Shown here in pieces: positions 38,282 through 47,274 of a DNA stretch of 64,000 nt (positions within the stretch are counted from its first letter, which is position 1; each line of letters starts with the position of its first letter). Source of the DNA: G963422275 sp963422275 (lineage in GTDB: Bacteria > Pseudomonadota > Alphaproteobacteria > Rhodobacterales > Rhodobacteraceae); assembly GCA_963422275.1 (NCBI GenBank), contig OY729418.1:1984001-2048000 (forward strand), given 5' to 3'. The notes beneath the pieces are model-generated. The model did not search any database, was not told the origin of the DNA, and saw nothing but the letters and a program-made list of their open reading frames with translations. Position numbers and translations under genes: made by a program.

Positions 38282-39154
38282 ATGCTAGACAGCATGATCG
38301 CGGGCCGGGTTTCGTTGCCGCACGGCTCGGGGGTTGGGTACAAACCCCAGCATTTCAATGCAATTCTTGATGCGCCGGGTTCGGTGCGGTGGCTTGAGAT
38401 TCACGCGGAGAACTATATGGGCAGGGGCGGAAGACCCTTGGCTCAGATCCGGCGGTTGCGCGAGGATTTTCCAATCTCGTGCCATGGTGTCGGTCTTTCG
38501 ATTGGAGGCGAGGGGCCTCTGGACAAGGAACACCTTGAGCGCCTCAGCAAATTGAACGGATGGCTCGAACCCGCCGTCTTTTCCGAACACCTAGCTTGGT
38601 CTACGCACGAAAACCGCTTCTACAACGACCTCTTGCCTCTTCCATACACGGAAGCCACGCTTGGTCGCGTCTGCGACCACATCGATGAAGTGCAGGAAAC
38701 GCTTGGGCGCCAGATGCTGCTGGAGAATCCCTCCACATATTTTGAGTTCGAAGAAACCCAAATGAGCGAGATCGAGTTCATTTCCGGAATTGCGGAACGG
38801 ACCGGTTGCGGACTGTTGCTTGACGTCAACAACGTCTTTGTCTCGGCAACAAACCATGGGCGGAATGCGTGCTCGTACATTGACGGATTTCCACTCGTTT
38901 TAGTTCAGGAAATACATCTTGGCGGACATCATGATGACGAGACCGACGATGGTTCGCCACTGCTCATCGACAATCACGCCAGCGAGGTGGTTGACCCCGT
39001 ATGGGAACTGTATGCCCACACCATCGCGAGGGCGGGGCCGATACCGACTCTCATCGAATGGGACAACGATGTTCCCGACTGGCCAACACTTGAAGCGGAG
39101 GCTCGGCGTGCAGCGAACATTCTGAAGGCCGGCGAGTCCAGCCTGGCCGCATGA
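38282..39154 (+). CDS. bufB: DUF692 multinuclear iron oxidative enzyme (BufB)
   Basis: The product is 290 residues of the MNIO family (TIM-barrel, His/Asp/Glu/Asn iron ligands), which oxidatively modifies cysteines of peptide substrates. Visible barrel-end motifs are WLEIHAENYM, SCHGVGLSIGG, FSEHLAWS, LLENPSTY, LLLDVNNVFVSATNHG, QEIHLGGHHDDE and IDNHASEV, then LIEWDND. These carry the probable iron ligands. The predicted substrate is the bufferin encoded just upstream. The bufB stop overlaps the bufC start by ATGA. Confidence 0.93.
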   Translation: MLDSMIAGRVSLPHGSGVGYKPQHFNAILDAPGSVRWLEIHAENYMGRGGRPLAQIRRLREDFPISCHGVGLSIGGEGPLDKEHLERLSKLNGWLEPAVFSEHLAWSTHENRFYNDLLPLPYTEATLGRVCDHIDEVQETLGRQMLLENPSTYFEFEETQMSEIEFISGIAERTGCGLLLDVNNVFVSATNHGRNACSYIDGFPLVLVQEIHLGGHHDDETDDGSPLLIDNHASEVVDPVWELYAHTIARAGPIPTLIEWDNDVPDWPTLEAEARRAANILKAGESSLAA

Positions 39155-39912
39155 GGGTTACACAATCTGAATTCATCGAGGCGGTCTGCAATCCAGCGCT
39201 GCCGATTCCCGCCGGCATCACGAGCCGAACCGGAAGAGACGCAAAGCGGTTCGCGGTTTACCGGAACAACGTAATCGCCAGCCTCATAGAAGCGCTTGAG
39301 AGTGCATTTCCGGTCGTTTTCAAGTTGGTTGGGGATAAGTTCTTCAAGGCGATGGCCAGTGAGTTCGTGCGGAAGTTTCCTCCGAAATCGCCCTTGATGA
39401 TGCACTTTGCCTCGGAGCTGCCAACGTTTTTGGAATCGTTCGATCCTGTACGGTCTTTGCCGTATCTTCCAGATGTTGCTCGCCTCGAACTGGCCTTGCG
39501 CGAATCATATCACGCGGCGGACAGAGACCCGGTTCCACAAGAGGCGTTCGGGTCAATTCCGCAGGACAGGCTCGCGGATGCTAGAGTCGAACTTGCTCCT
39601 TCGTTCCGGTTGCTCAAGTCCGACTTTCCGATCTTGAGCATCTGGGCCGCAAACACGTCCGGCGGACCGAAACCGCGGCTGGTGGCGGAGGATGTGGCTG
39701 TTGTGAGAAAGCGGTTCGATCCGTCCCCAAGGCTGCTGGAACAAGGGGAGCATGTATTTCTGCGTGCCCTTATGTCTGGCGATACGCTGGGGAACGCGAT
39801 CGAACTCGCAGGATTCGCCACTCCCGAATTCGCGCTTGAAGAAACACTTTCCTGGTTGATAGGATCGAACGCGGTTGCCGGAGTCGGCCTCACGTTGGGC
39901 GAACGCGAATGA
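39151..39912 (+). CDS. bufC: DUF2063-family partner protein (BufC)
   Basis: The product is 253 residues with an N-terminal DUF2063 domain (RFAVYRNNVIASLIEALESAFPVVFKLVGDKFFKAMASEFVRKFPP). These proteins are fused or adjacent to MNIO enzymes and are thought to recruit the precursor peptide. The name DNA-binding domain is historical. The C-terminal part (about 150-253) matches the usual second domain. It overlaps bufB by four bases and precedes DoxX by about 50 bases. Confidence 0.9.
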   Translation: MRVTQSEFIEAVCNPALPIPAGITSRTGRDAKRFAVYRNNVIASLIEALESAFPVVFKLVGDKFFKAMASEFVRKFPPKSPLMMHFASELPTFLESFDPVRSLPYLPDVARLELALRESYHAADRDPVPQEAFGSIPQDRLADARVELAPSFRLLKSDFPILSIWAANTSGGPKPRLVAEDVAVVRKRFDPSPRLLEQGEHVFLRALMSGDTLGNAIELAGFATPEFALEETLSWLIGSNAVAGVGLTLGERE

Positions 39913-39963
39913 ATTTCCGAAACCATTCCAGAATGCCATGTCCTCAAGTTGGAGATTCCATCA

Positions 39964-40563
39964 ATGGGCGTTATCCGCTTCATCAAGAGCGCTTATTCAA
40001 TTATTGAAGCGATTCTCGCGTGGATCGAGAACGCATTTGCGTCCTGGCTGGTTCCCACGCTCGCGCGTCTGGTGTTCGCCGGCGCACTCTTGGGGTATTT
40101 CTGGGCCTCCGCTTACACCAAGCTCGGGGAGGGGCTGTTCGGGTTTCTGTCGCTGTCGGTAGGTGCATATGTCCAGATATTCCCGCTTGCAATGGAGCGG
40201 GTCGGCTACGATCCAACGGACCTGAGCTTTTTCCACACGCTCGTCGCGGTTGCTGGGACTTGGGCCGAATTCATTCTTCCTTTCCTCATCGTCGTGGGCC
40301 TTCTGACACGTCTTGCTGCATTTGGAATGATCGGATTTGTGATGGTGCAGAGCTATGTCGACATAGCCGGGCACCACGCCGACGCCAAGACCGTAGGGGC
40401 TTGGTTTGATCGCGTTTCAGACGCGCCAATCGCAGATCAGAGAGCGTTCTGGCTCTTTCTCCTGACAGTCCTTGCCCTCAGGGGCGCTGGACCGATCTCG
40501 CTGGACAGGTTTTTCACTGGCGAAATGTTCCGCAATCTGTTCTGGGACCACAGATCGACTTGA
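39964..40563 (+). CDS. DoxX-family membrane protein (BufD)
   Basis: The product is 199 residues with four membrane helices (about 20-40, 78-98, 103-125 and 155-175). It belongs to the DoxX-like family, which often closes bufferin operons and may supply or remove electrons or metal at the membrane. I start at the ATG at 39964, which has GGAGA eight bases upstream; a TTG at 39949 is also in frame. Role is not proven. Confidence 0.82.
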   Translation: MGVIRFIKSAYSIIEAILAWIENAFASWLVPTLARLVFAGALLGYFWASAYTKLGEGLFGFLSLSVGAYVQIFPLAMERVGYDPTDLSFFHTLVAVAGTWAEFILPFLIVVGLLTRLAAFGMIGFVMVQSYVDIAGHHADAKTVGAWFDRVSDAPIADQRAFWLFLLTVLALRGAGPISLDRFFTGEMFRNLFWDHRST

Positions 40564-40762
40564 CTGTCCGAGCGATTCGCTTGGGGTTTGGTGGCCAAGA
40601 CGATCCATCTTCCCATGGAAAACTCCTTGCGCCTCACGCGGCAAGGCACAAAATCACTCGCTGGAAGATTTCCGCAGATCTTGGCAGGATCAGCACAAGT
40701 CTTTCGCAGCGGACTGCATTCAAGTATGAACACTTGCCTTTGAATCAGCTTGGAAGAAATTA

Positions 40763-43198
40763 ATGAAGCTTGCGCTTGAATGGCTCAAGGATCATCTTGA
40801 AACTGACGCAAGCTGCGCGGACGTTGCGGATGCCCTGACCGATCTTGGCCTGGAGGTCGAGGAAACAAGGAACCCTGAGGAAACCCTCGGTGCGTTCACG
40901 ATTTGCCGGGTGATCTCGGTGAAGAGGCATCCGAACGCCGACAGGCTTCGGCTCTGCAGGCTAGAGACATACCCGAATGGTCGAGAAGGGCCTTCAGAGG
41001 AGATTCAGGTTGTGTGTGGTGCGCCCAATGTCCGAATCGGACTGGTTGGCGTGTTCGCGCCGGTAGGTACGCACATTCCAGGCACAGGAATCGATCTGAA
41101 AAGGGGCATGATCCGTGGCGTCGAGAGCTGTGGAATGCTTTGCTCGGAGCGGGAACTGATGATTTCCGATGATCACGAGGGCATAATCGATTTGCCGCAG
41201 GATGCTCCCCTTGGCGAGAGATTCATCGATTATGCCGGGCTTAACGATTCAGTCATTGAAATTGCCGTTACCCCAAACCGGCCGGACGCACTGGGTGTAC
41301 GGGGAATTGCAAGAGACTTGTCGGCTCGCGGGATCGGTAAGTTGAAGCCTGTCGCCTCACCGCCTCCGCCTGGCAGCTTCACAAGTCCGGTGTCAGTCGC
41401 CATCGATGCCGAAATCAAGGGCAAGGAGTGTCCGGCATTCTTTGGATGCCTGATCAGGGGGGTGAAAAACGATCCCTCTCCCGACTGGCTTCAGCGCAGG
41501 CTGAAGGCGATTGGCCTGAGACCGATATCGACATTGGTCGATATCACGAACTACGTGATGTTCGACCGCAACCGCCCGCTTCATGCATTTGATGCCGACA
41601 GGATCAGCGGCAACCTGCGCGTGCACGCGTCTAGGGGCGGGGAAACCGTTCAAGCTCTCGATGGGGTCGAATATCAGCTCGAACCGGGAATGACCGTCAT
41701 CTCCGACGATCGGGGCCCCGAGTGCTTGGCCGGAATTATGGGAGGCATGGCAACCAGTTGTACAGACGCGACAACGAACGTCTTCCTCGAGAGCGCACTC
41801 TGGGACCCGGTCGCTACCGCCCGAACGGGCCGCAAGCTCAAGCTTTCGTCAGACGCGCGCTATCGTTTCGAGCGCGGCGTGGACCCGAAGTTTGCAATCG
41901 ACGGACTGGCGATGGGTGTGCAGATGATTCTCGATCTCTGTGGTGGCGAGGCGTCCGAGTTCGTCTCCGACGAAGCAATTCCCAAGTTCGAACGGAAATA
42001 CGCGCTTCGAACGTCGCGTGTCGAGCGTCTCGTCGGCATGAGGATCGATGTGGACAAGCAGGTTAGAATTCTTCAGAGTCTCGGGTTCGCTCCCCGAGCC
42101 GACGAAGAAAGCATATCGGTTGAAGTGCCGTCATGGAGGCCGGATATTTTCGGGGAGGCGGACCTGGTCGAGGAGGTTGCCCGGATCGCCTCGCTCGCAA
42201 GTCTCGAAGGCAAGCCGCTGCCCGAGACACGCAAGGGCGTGTCAGGGAGCATCCTGACTCCGGGCCAGAAACGGGAGCGGTGCGCCAGAAGAACAATTGC
42301 CTCGCTCGGATACAACGAATGCATCACGTATTCTTTTGTTGAAGCTAAACTGGCGGGTCTGTTTGCAGATGGCCATGAGTTGATTCGGCTGGAGAACCCG
42401 ATTTCCTCCGAAATGGATGTCATGCGGCCCGACCTGCTGCCTGGCTTGTTGCTGGCAGCGGCCCGGAACCAAGCGCGTGGTGCTGCGGATCTGGCGTTGT
42501 TCGAGGTCGGGACGGTGTTCTCTGGGACGGAGCCAGGAGAGCAGGCGGCTCATGCAAGCGGGCTTCTCGTCGGCAATTCTTCTGTGCGAGAACCGCATGG
42601 CAAAGTCCGGCCTGTCGACACCTTCGATGTAAAGGCGGACGCCGAGGCGGTGCTCGCGGCGATCAATTCACCGCGCAGAAGTCGAGTTGCAAGGACCAAG
42701 ACGAACTGGTGGCATCCGGGCCGTTCGGGGGACATTTTCCTGCGGCCAGGCAGTCCGCTTGCCACGTTTGGCGAGATTCACCCACGCGTGCTCCGGAACT
42801 TCCGGATCCGCGGCACCGCCGTGGCGTTCTCGGTGTTCCTTGACCGGGTGCCGTTTCCGAGATCCCGGTCGGCCGTCCGTTCCACACTGGTGCTGAGCGA
42901 GCTTCAACCCGTAGAGCGGGACTTCGCATTCATCGTGGACAGCCACGTTGACGCGGCCTCCGTGGTTAACGCGGTTCGTCAATCCCCGCGCAAGGACATC
43001 ATCGAATCCGTGTCGCTGTTTGACGAATTTGCGGGACCGCAAGCAGAGGAGCAGCTCGGTACCGGGAAAAAGTCGCTTGCCGTCAGCGTTCGCTTGCAGC
43101 CGGCGGGAGAATCGTTCAAGGAGGAAGAGATTGCTGCAATGGGTGCTGACATTGCGGCAGAGGTATTGCGCCGAACGAGAGGGACGCTCCGTCGTTGA
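40763..43198 (+). CDS. pheT: Phenylalanine-tRNA ligase beta subunit
   Basis: The product is 811 residues. In order: a tRNA-binding OB domain (about 40-150; VISVKRHPNADRLRLCRLE), the B3/B4 editing domain (210-390; DITNYVMFDRNRPLHAFDADR), the B5 domain (400-475), a catalytic-like core (480-690) and the C-terminal anticodon-binding FDX-ACB domain (715-811; ELQPVERDFAFIVD). The length is normal. A GGAAG ribosome site precedes the start. It is not beside pheS, which lies 8.5 kb upstream on the opposite strand. Confidence 0.96.
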   Translation: MKLALEWLKDHLETDASCADVADALTDLGLEVEETRNPEETLGAFTICRVISVKRHPNADRLRLCRLETYPNGREGPSEEIQVVCGAPNVRIGLVGVFAPVGTHIPGTGIDLKRGMIRGVESCGMLCSERELMISDDHEGIIDLPQDAPLGERFIDYAGLNDSVIEIAVTPNRPDALGVRGIARDLSARGIGKLKPVASPPPPGSFTSPVSVAIDAEIKGKECPAFFGCLIRGVKNDPSPDWLQRRLKAIGLRPISTLVDITNYVMFDRNRPLHAFDADRISGNLRVHASRGGETVQALDGVEYQLEPGMTVISDDRGPECLAGIMGGMATSCTDATTNVFLESALWDPVATARTGRKLKLSSDARYRFERGVDPKFAIDGLAMGVQMILDLCGGEASEFVSDEAIPKFERKYALRTSRVERLVGMRIDVDKQVRILQSLGFAPRADEESISVEVPSWRPDIFGEADLVEEVARIASLASLEGKPLPETRKGVSGSILTPGQKRERCARRTIASLGYNECITYSFVEAKLAGLFADGHELIRLENPISSEMDVMRPDLLPGLLLAAARNQARGAADLALFEVGTVFSGTEPGEQAAHASGLLVGNSSVREPHGKVRPVDTFDVKADAEAVLAAINSPRRSRVARTKTNWWHPGRSGDIFLRPGSPLATFGEIHPRVLRNFRIRGTAVAFSVFLDRVPFPRSRSAVRSTLVLSELQPVERDFAFIVDSHVDAASVVNAVRQSPRKDIIESVSLFDEFAGPQAEEQLGTGKKSLAVSVRLQPAGESFKEEEIAAMGADIAAEVLRRTRGTLRR

Positions 43199-43267
43199 CA
43201 GAGGGCAGAGTCCACAAAGGTCCGCGGACATCTATCCTGTATCCTGTCGCTTTCCCAAGGAGGCTTC

Positions 43268-43717
43268 ATGTCGCTGAAGGTTTACCTGTCAGGAGAAATT
43301 CATACCGATTGGCGCGAACGGATCATCTCTGCCTCCGCTTTGCTCGATATCGAATTTCTTTCTCCGGTCACCGATCATGTGGCGTCAGACGACTGCGGTC
43401 CGGCCATTCTCGGTTATGAGCGCAACAAGTTCTGGCATGATCACAAGAGCGCCAAACTCAACTCGATCCGCACGCGGAAGTGCATTGGAGAAGCTGACGT
43501 CGTGGTCGTGCGATTCGGCGAAAAATATCGTCAGTGGAATGCGGCGTTCGATGCGGGATTCGCGTCGGCTTTAGACAAGTCCCTGATCGTCCTGCACGGC
43601 CCGGAGCAATCGCATGCTCTAAAGGAGGTGGATGCTGCCGCCCATGTCGTGGCCGAAACCCCCGAACAGGTCGTTCGAGCATTGAGTTACGTGCTGACTG
43701 GAAAGCACACCCTCTAA
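43268..43717 (+). CDS. ytoQ: YtoQ family protein
   Basis: The product is 149 residues of the YtoQ family. The N-terminus SLKVYLSGEIHTDWRERI and the central DDCGPAILGYERNKFWHDHKSAKLNSIRT block are characteristic. It resembles nucleoside 2-deoxyribosyltransferase-like folds, but its activity is unknown. An AAGGAGG ribosome site lies seven bases before the start. It follows pheT by 69 bases. Confidence 0.92.
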   Translation: MSLKVYLSGEIHTDWRERIISASALLDIEFLSPVTDHVASDDCGPAILGYERNKFWHDHKSAKLNSIRTRKCIGEADVVVVRFGEKYRQWNAAFDAGFASALDKSLIVLHGPEQSHALKEVDAAAHVVAETPEQVVRALSYVLTGKHTL

Positions 43718-43875
43718 TCGGGTTCGCCAGCCAAGCGGGTAAGCGCACACGGCAGTTCGGCACATCGGGATGTTGGACCTCGTCCGTTTGGAGTCCTGCG
43801 CCCTTCTTCGGACACGATCTGCGCACGGTGCGTTCTGACGTCTCATACCGGTTCCAGAAAGCCCTCGCCAGCGGC

Positions 43876-45426
43876 CTAAAAGTCCGTTGGCACACCGCCT
43901 TCCGCCTTTCGTCGCTCCACAAATTCGGTGAGCTCGTCGCGAATGCCGTCGTCAATCGCCGGCGGCGTGCAGTCTTCCAGAATCTTCTTGAACAACCTGT
44001 TCGCTCGCTGGGCTGTCCACACGTGGCCGTTCATATCCCAAGCCTCGTAATTTTGCCAATCGCTCAGGAACGGCTCGTAGAATGCCGTCGCGTAGCGGTC
44101 CTGTGTGTGTTGCGCACCGAAAAAGTGCCCGTTCGGGCCGACTTCGCGGATTGCCTCGACGGCGATTCCAGCGGGGTCGGTGTCGACTATCGCCGTCTCG
44201 AAGTACCGCTGGACCTGCTGGAGCATTTCGCAATCCATTACGAATTTCTCGGGTGAGGCGATGAGCCCGCCTTCAAGCCACCCGGCGCCGTGATAGACGA
44301 CATTCACCCCAGCCTGCACAGCAGACCAGAGCGAGTTGCAGCTCTCCCACATCGCTTGCCCATCCGGAATGTTTGCCGCGCATGCGTTGGATGCACGAAG
44401 CGGAAGTCCGTAGAACCGACACATCTGCCCTGTGATCTGGGTGGCCCGCATGTATTCAGGCGTTCCGAACGCCGGAGCGCCGGATTTCATGTCTACGTTT
44501 GATGTGAATGTTCCAAACACGCATGGAGTGCCAGGGTTGATGAACTGAAGGAGCGCGATTGCCGCCAGCCCCTCCGCAATGGACTGGGTGACCGCACCCG
44601 GCATTGTTACCGGAGCCATAGCCCCTGCCAAGGTGAACGGGGTCACGAAAACAGCTTGCCCACGCCGCGCCATCCGCATGGCTCCGTCCAGCATTGGCGT
44701 GTCGTGTTTCAATGGAGATGTCGAGTTGATGTTTGTGAACAGCCGAGGGGATCGGTCGAATTCCTCGAGAGAAAGGCCTGACGCAATTCGGGTCATTTCC
44801 ATGATATCTTCCACTCGCTCGGCTCCCAGGGAATAGGCATGAACCACCTTGTCGCACAGGGTGAGCTTGTCGAAGAGCGCGTCCAAGTGGCGAATTGACG
44901 GATGCAAGTCGACCGGCTCAACGGGATATCCGCAAGCGATGTGAATGCAGTTGAAGTACTGAGTGAGCTTCATGAAGTCCTGGAAATACTTCCTGGTTCC
45001 GACTTGCTTGCCGTTTTCAATGTCGAATGTGTTTGGCGGCGATGACACGTTGCCGAAGATCATGTGCATACCGCCGATGATCACCCGCCTTTCTGGATTG
45101 CGCGGCGTGATGGTGAATTGGGATGGGGATTTCCGGATCATTTCCATCACGAACCCGCGGTCCATCCGCACGTTCGTGTCCGACACGATGCAGCCAGCCT
45201 TTTTGAGAATCGCGGTTGAATCCGAGTTGAGAAACTCGATCCCGATCTCCTCGAGCACGGCCATCGCGCCTTCGTGGACCGCAAGCACTCCATCCTCGTC
45301 CAGCGGTTCCGTCGGGCGGTCGGTGTTCACGGGAATGCGCCAGTCCATTTGTCGAATGGCGTGGCTGTCCGCCCTCCGAACGTTACCCTCGCGTCCTCCG
45401 AGTCTTTGCCTCCCGCGCCTTGTCAT
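43876..45426 (-). CDS. Trimethylamine methyltransferase family protein (MttB-like, non-pyrrolysine)
   Basis: The product is 516 residues, resembling MttB but reading through without an in-frame amber codon, as in the broad non-pyrrolysine MttB superfamily that demethylates quaternary amines such as glycine betaine. Family blocks include HEGAMAVLEEIGIEFLNSDS, NINSTSPLKHDTPMLDGAMRMA, PFTLAGAMAPVTMPGA and GPNGHFFGAQHTQDRY. The start at 45426 has an AAGGAAG ribosome site; the frame is open further upstream. No corrinoid protein or reductive activase gene is adjacent. The substrate is unknown. Confidence 0.87.
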   Translation of the reverse strand: MTRRGRQRLGGREGNVRRADSHAIRQMDWRIPVNTDRPTEPLDEDGVLAVHEGAMAVLEEIGIEFLNSDSTAILKKAGCIVSDTNVRMDRGFVMEMIRKSPSQFTITPRNPERRVIIGGMHMIFGNVSSPPNTFDIENGKQVGTRKYFQDFMKLTQYFNCIHIACGYPVEPVDLHPSIRHLDALFDKLTLCDKVVHAYSLGAERVEDIMEMTRIASGLSLEEFDRSPRLFTNINSTSPLKHDTPMLDGAMRMARRGQAVFVTPFTLAGAMAPVTMPGAVTQSIAEGLAAIALLQFINPGTPCVFGTFTSNVDMKSGAPAFGTPEYMRATQITGQMCRFYGLPLRASNACAANIPDGQAMWESCNSLWSAVQAGVNVVYHGAGWLEGGLIASPEKFVMDCEMLQQVQRYFETAIVDTDPAGIAVEAIREVGPNGHFFGAQHTQDRYATAFYEPFLSDWQNYEAWDMNGHVWTAQRANRLFKKILEDCTPPAIDDGIRDELTEFVERRKAEGGVPTDF

Positions 45427-45616
45427 GCAACTTCCTTCAGGTTGACCGGCCGTTGCGCCGACCGCTGGAACTTCCCACAGCCGAGCATACATTCAAGATG
45501 GTGGAATTTGAACGACTGGAAACCCTTTGACAATATCACATTTTGGCGGAATGTCTCGTGCAGGCGTACGAGGCGCAAAGCCCTGCAGAACTCGTCGTGT
45601 GGGTGGATGATTCCTG

Positions 45617-46354
45617 CTATCGGATGACGGTGCCAGAACCGAGATGCCTGTTTGTCTCGGCCAGCCACTCTGGAAGCACCCCGATGTCGTCCAGAACCGC
45701 TTCAGCTTGCGCCGAAAGGCGGTGCCGGGTTTCACCGCCAGTGAGCACTCCAACCGTACGCATGTTCGCTTTGCGCCCAGCAACTATGTCGAACAGACTG
45801 TCTCCGACCATGACTGCTTCGCTGGGAGGTATCCCACTGTGCTCGCAGTAGGCCAGAAGCATGTCCGGTTCGGGCTTGGGGCAGTTTACGCTGTCGTATC
45901 CAGCGACGAAGTCGAACAGGTCGATCACGCCTGCCATGGACAGCTGGGCATTCGCGGTGGCTTCGGCATCGTTGGTTGCAATGCCCAGCGTGAACCCTTG
46001 GCTACGCAGCCCGCCGATTAGTGCCTTCAGCGGCACCGCCTCCACCATCTCTGCATTCGTCGTGCAGGTCGTGACGAGATCTTGGATGCCTTGCTTCGAC
46101 CAGTTCGAGTATTCGCGTTGCAGAGCTTCGAGAATCGCTTCCGGCGTATTTGCTATCAGCGGGCTTTCGCTATCGAATTGCTGCGTTTGCAGATCGAACC
46201 CTAGATTGCCTCCGACATTCCACGCAAGGCGCAAATCGTTTCGCGAAAGCCCGACAAGCACATCAGTTGCCCACTTGCTCCAGGAAGCCTGAAAGTTGAA
46301 CAAGGTGCCATCCTTGTCGAAAACCACTCCTCTGATGCGCTTGGAGCCGGTCAT
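45617..46354 (-). CDS. HAD-family hydrolase (phosphoglycolate phosphatase-like)
   Basis: The product is 245 residues of the HAD superfamily. Motif I is VVFDKDGTLFNF (nucleophile Asp), motif II is GIATND, motif III Lys is in CPKPEPD, and motif IV is MVGDSLFDIVAGRKAN. A helical cap lies between motifs I and II. It probably dephosphorylates a small sugar phosphate. Its start overlaps the stop of the DUF3572 gene by four bases, so the two are co-translated. Confidence 0.9.
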   Translation of the reverse strand: MTGSKRIRGVVFDKDGTLFNFQASWSKWATDVLVGLSRNDLRLAWNVGGNLGFDLQTQQFDSESPLIANTPEAILEALQREYSNWSKQGIQDLVTTCTTNAEMVEAVPLKALIGGLRSQGFTLGIATNDAEATANAQLSMAGVIDLFDFVAGYDSVNCPKPEPDMLLAYCEHSGIPPSEAVMVGDSLFDIVAGRKANMRTVGVLTGGETRHRLSAQAEAVLDDIGVLPEWLAETNRHLGSGTVIR

Positions 46355-46629
46355 GTCCAGTGCGGAAGGTTCCCGCCGGGCATCGCCGCGCGGGCCAGCA
46401 TCGGAAGTTCGGCTGAAAGGCTTGCATCGTCGCAGAATTGGACCACGCGCCGGTCGCTTGCCAGCAGAAAGTCAAGGATTGAGGCGAGAAACTCGGGTTC
46501 GGCGATCTGGTTTCGGATGTCGGCAACCGAAATTCCGGTCAATGCCATGAATTCCGCGAGAAGCCGGTCGTTTCCGATCAACCATTCTGTCGCTCGTATG
46601 GCCACCACTTCCGCTTGGTCGACGTTCAT
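46351..46629 (-). CDS. DUF3572 family protein
   Basis: The product is 92 residues of the alphaproteobacterial DUF3572 family. The pattern ATEWLIGNDRLLAEFMALTGIS followed by FLASILDFLLASDRRVVQFCDDA is recognisable. Function is unknown. It precedes and overlaps the HAD hydrolase. Confidence 0.88.
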   Translation of the reverse strand: MNVDQAEVVAIRATEWLIGNDRLLAEFMALTGISVADIRNQIAEPEFLASILDFLLASDRRVVQFCDDASLSAELPMLARAAMPGGNLPHWT

Positions 46630-47211
46630 GTCAAGCTGATGCCTCGGCAGCTAAAGCCACGGTCAATTATAGCTTGAATCGGCCAATATGAAAATCTGAA
46701 GTTGAGTCGGAGCGGGGCAGTCGGTTTCAAGAAAGGCACAATTGACGAAACGCGGGCTTGACTTGATCGTTGCAACCTCGAGACGCGCTCTCGGCGATGG
46801 CCAATCGCCGAGGTCGATGAGATAGATTCACTGGAGCAGCTGCCGGGACTTTTGACGGTGGTGGCTGGCTCCAGCGCTTCCTTCACGCTGTCTGCGTTGA
46901 GAGCGGGGCAGGGCTTGGCCGAAGGTTGCAGCACATCTCTCGCCGCTGCTCGGAACGCCAAGGAGCGCAGTGGCCAGCATCTCGTGAAAGTCATGGCGCA
47001 TGGCGTTGCTGCACTTGGGATGCTCACCCCCTTAAAGAACAAGAAGAGATTCATGCATGATAGCTGCCCTTGTTCTGTTTTTTTTCAGGCACATTGCATC
47101 ATGGAGGAAATCGGGGTTTCTTGAAAGCGATTGCCCTGCCTCACTCGCTGTAAGTTGAAATTGGAGAGAGAAAGCTTTATGTGCATGGACAAAGGTTCCT
47201 CCCCGATGAAA
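46630..47211. other. Gap holding an IS1595-type end remnant and a dispersed-repeat copy
   Basis: At about 46733 the string GGCACAATTGACGAAACGC resembles the IS1595-type ends at 26099 and 59683. Beyond it (46960-47145) is the longest copy of the dispersed repeat. No intact gene is seen. Confidence 0.45.
46960..47145 (+). repeat. Dispersed repeat, longest copy
   Basis: It contains TGGCGCATGGCGTTGCTGC, a CCCCTTAAAGAACAAG stretch, and a core of eight T with CAGGCACATTGCATCAT. It shares these in order with 29435-29630 (reverse), and in part with 33505-33672 and 21325-21440. No family is known to me. Confidence 0.6.
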
Positions 47212-47228
47212 AGAGCCCAAGGGGCTCT
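47212..47228 (-). terminator. Rho-independent-like terminator for the DUF3800 gene
   Basis: A perfect 7-bp stem (AGAGCCC and its complement) with a three-base loop is followed on the minus strand by TTTTC. It lies about 45 bases downstream of the DUF3800 stop. Confidence 0.6.
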
Positions 47229-47274
47229 CTCCAGCGATGGAGTAGTCGGGGGGGTCGCTTGTTGCCCTCCTGCA

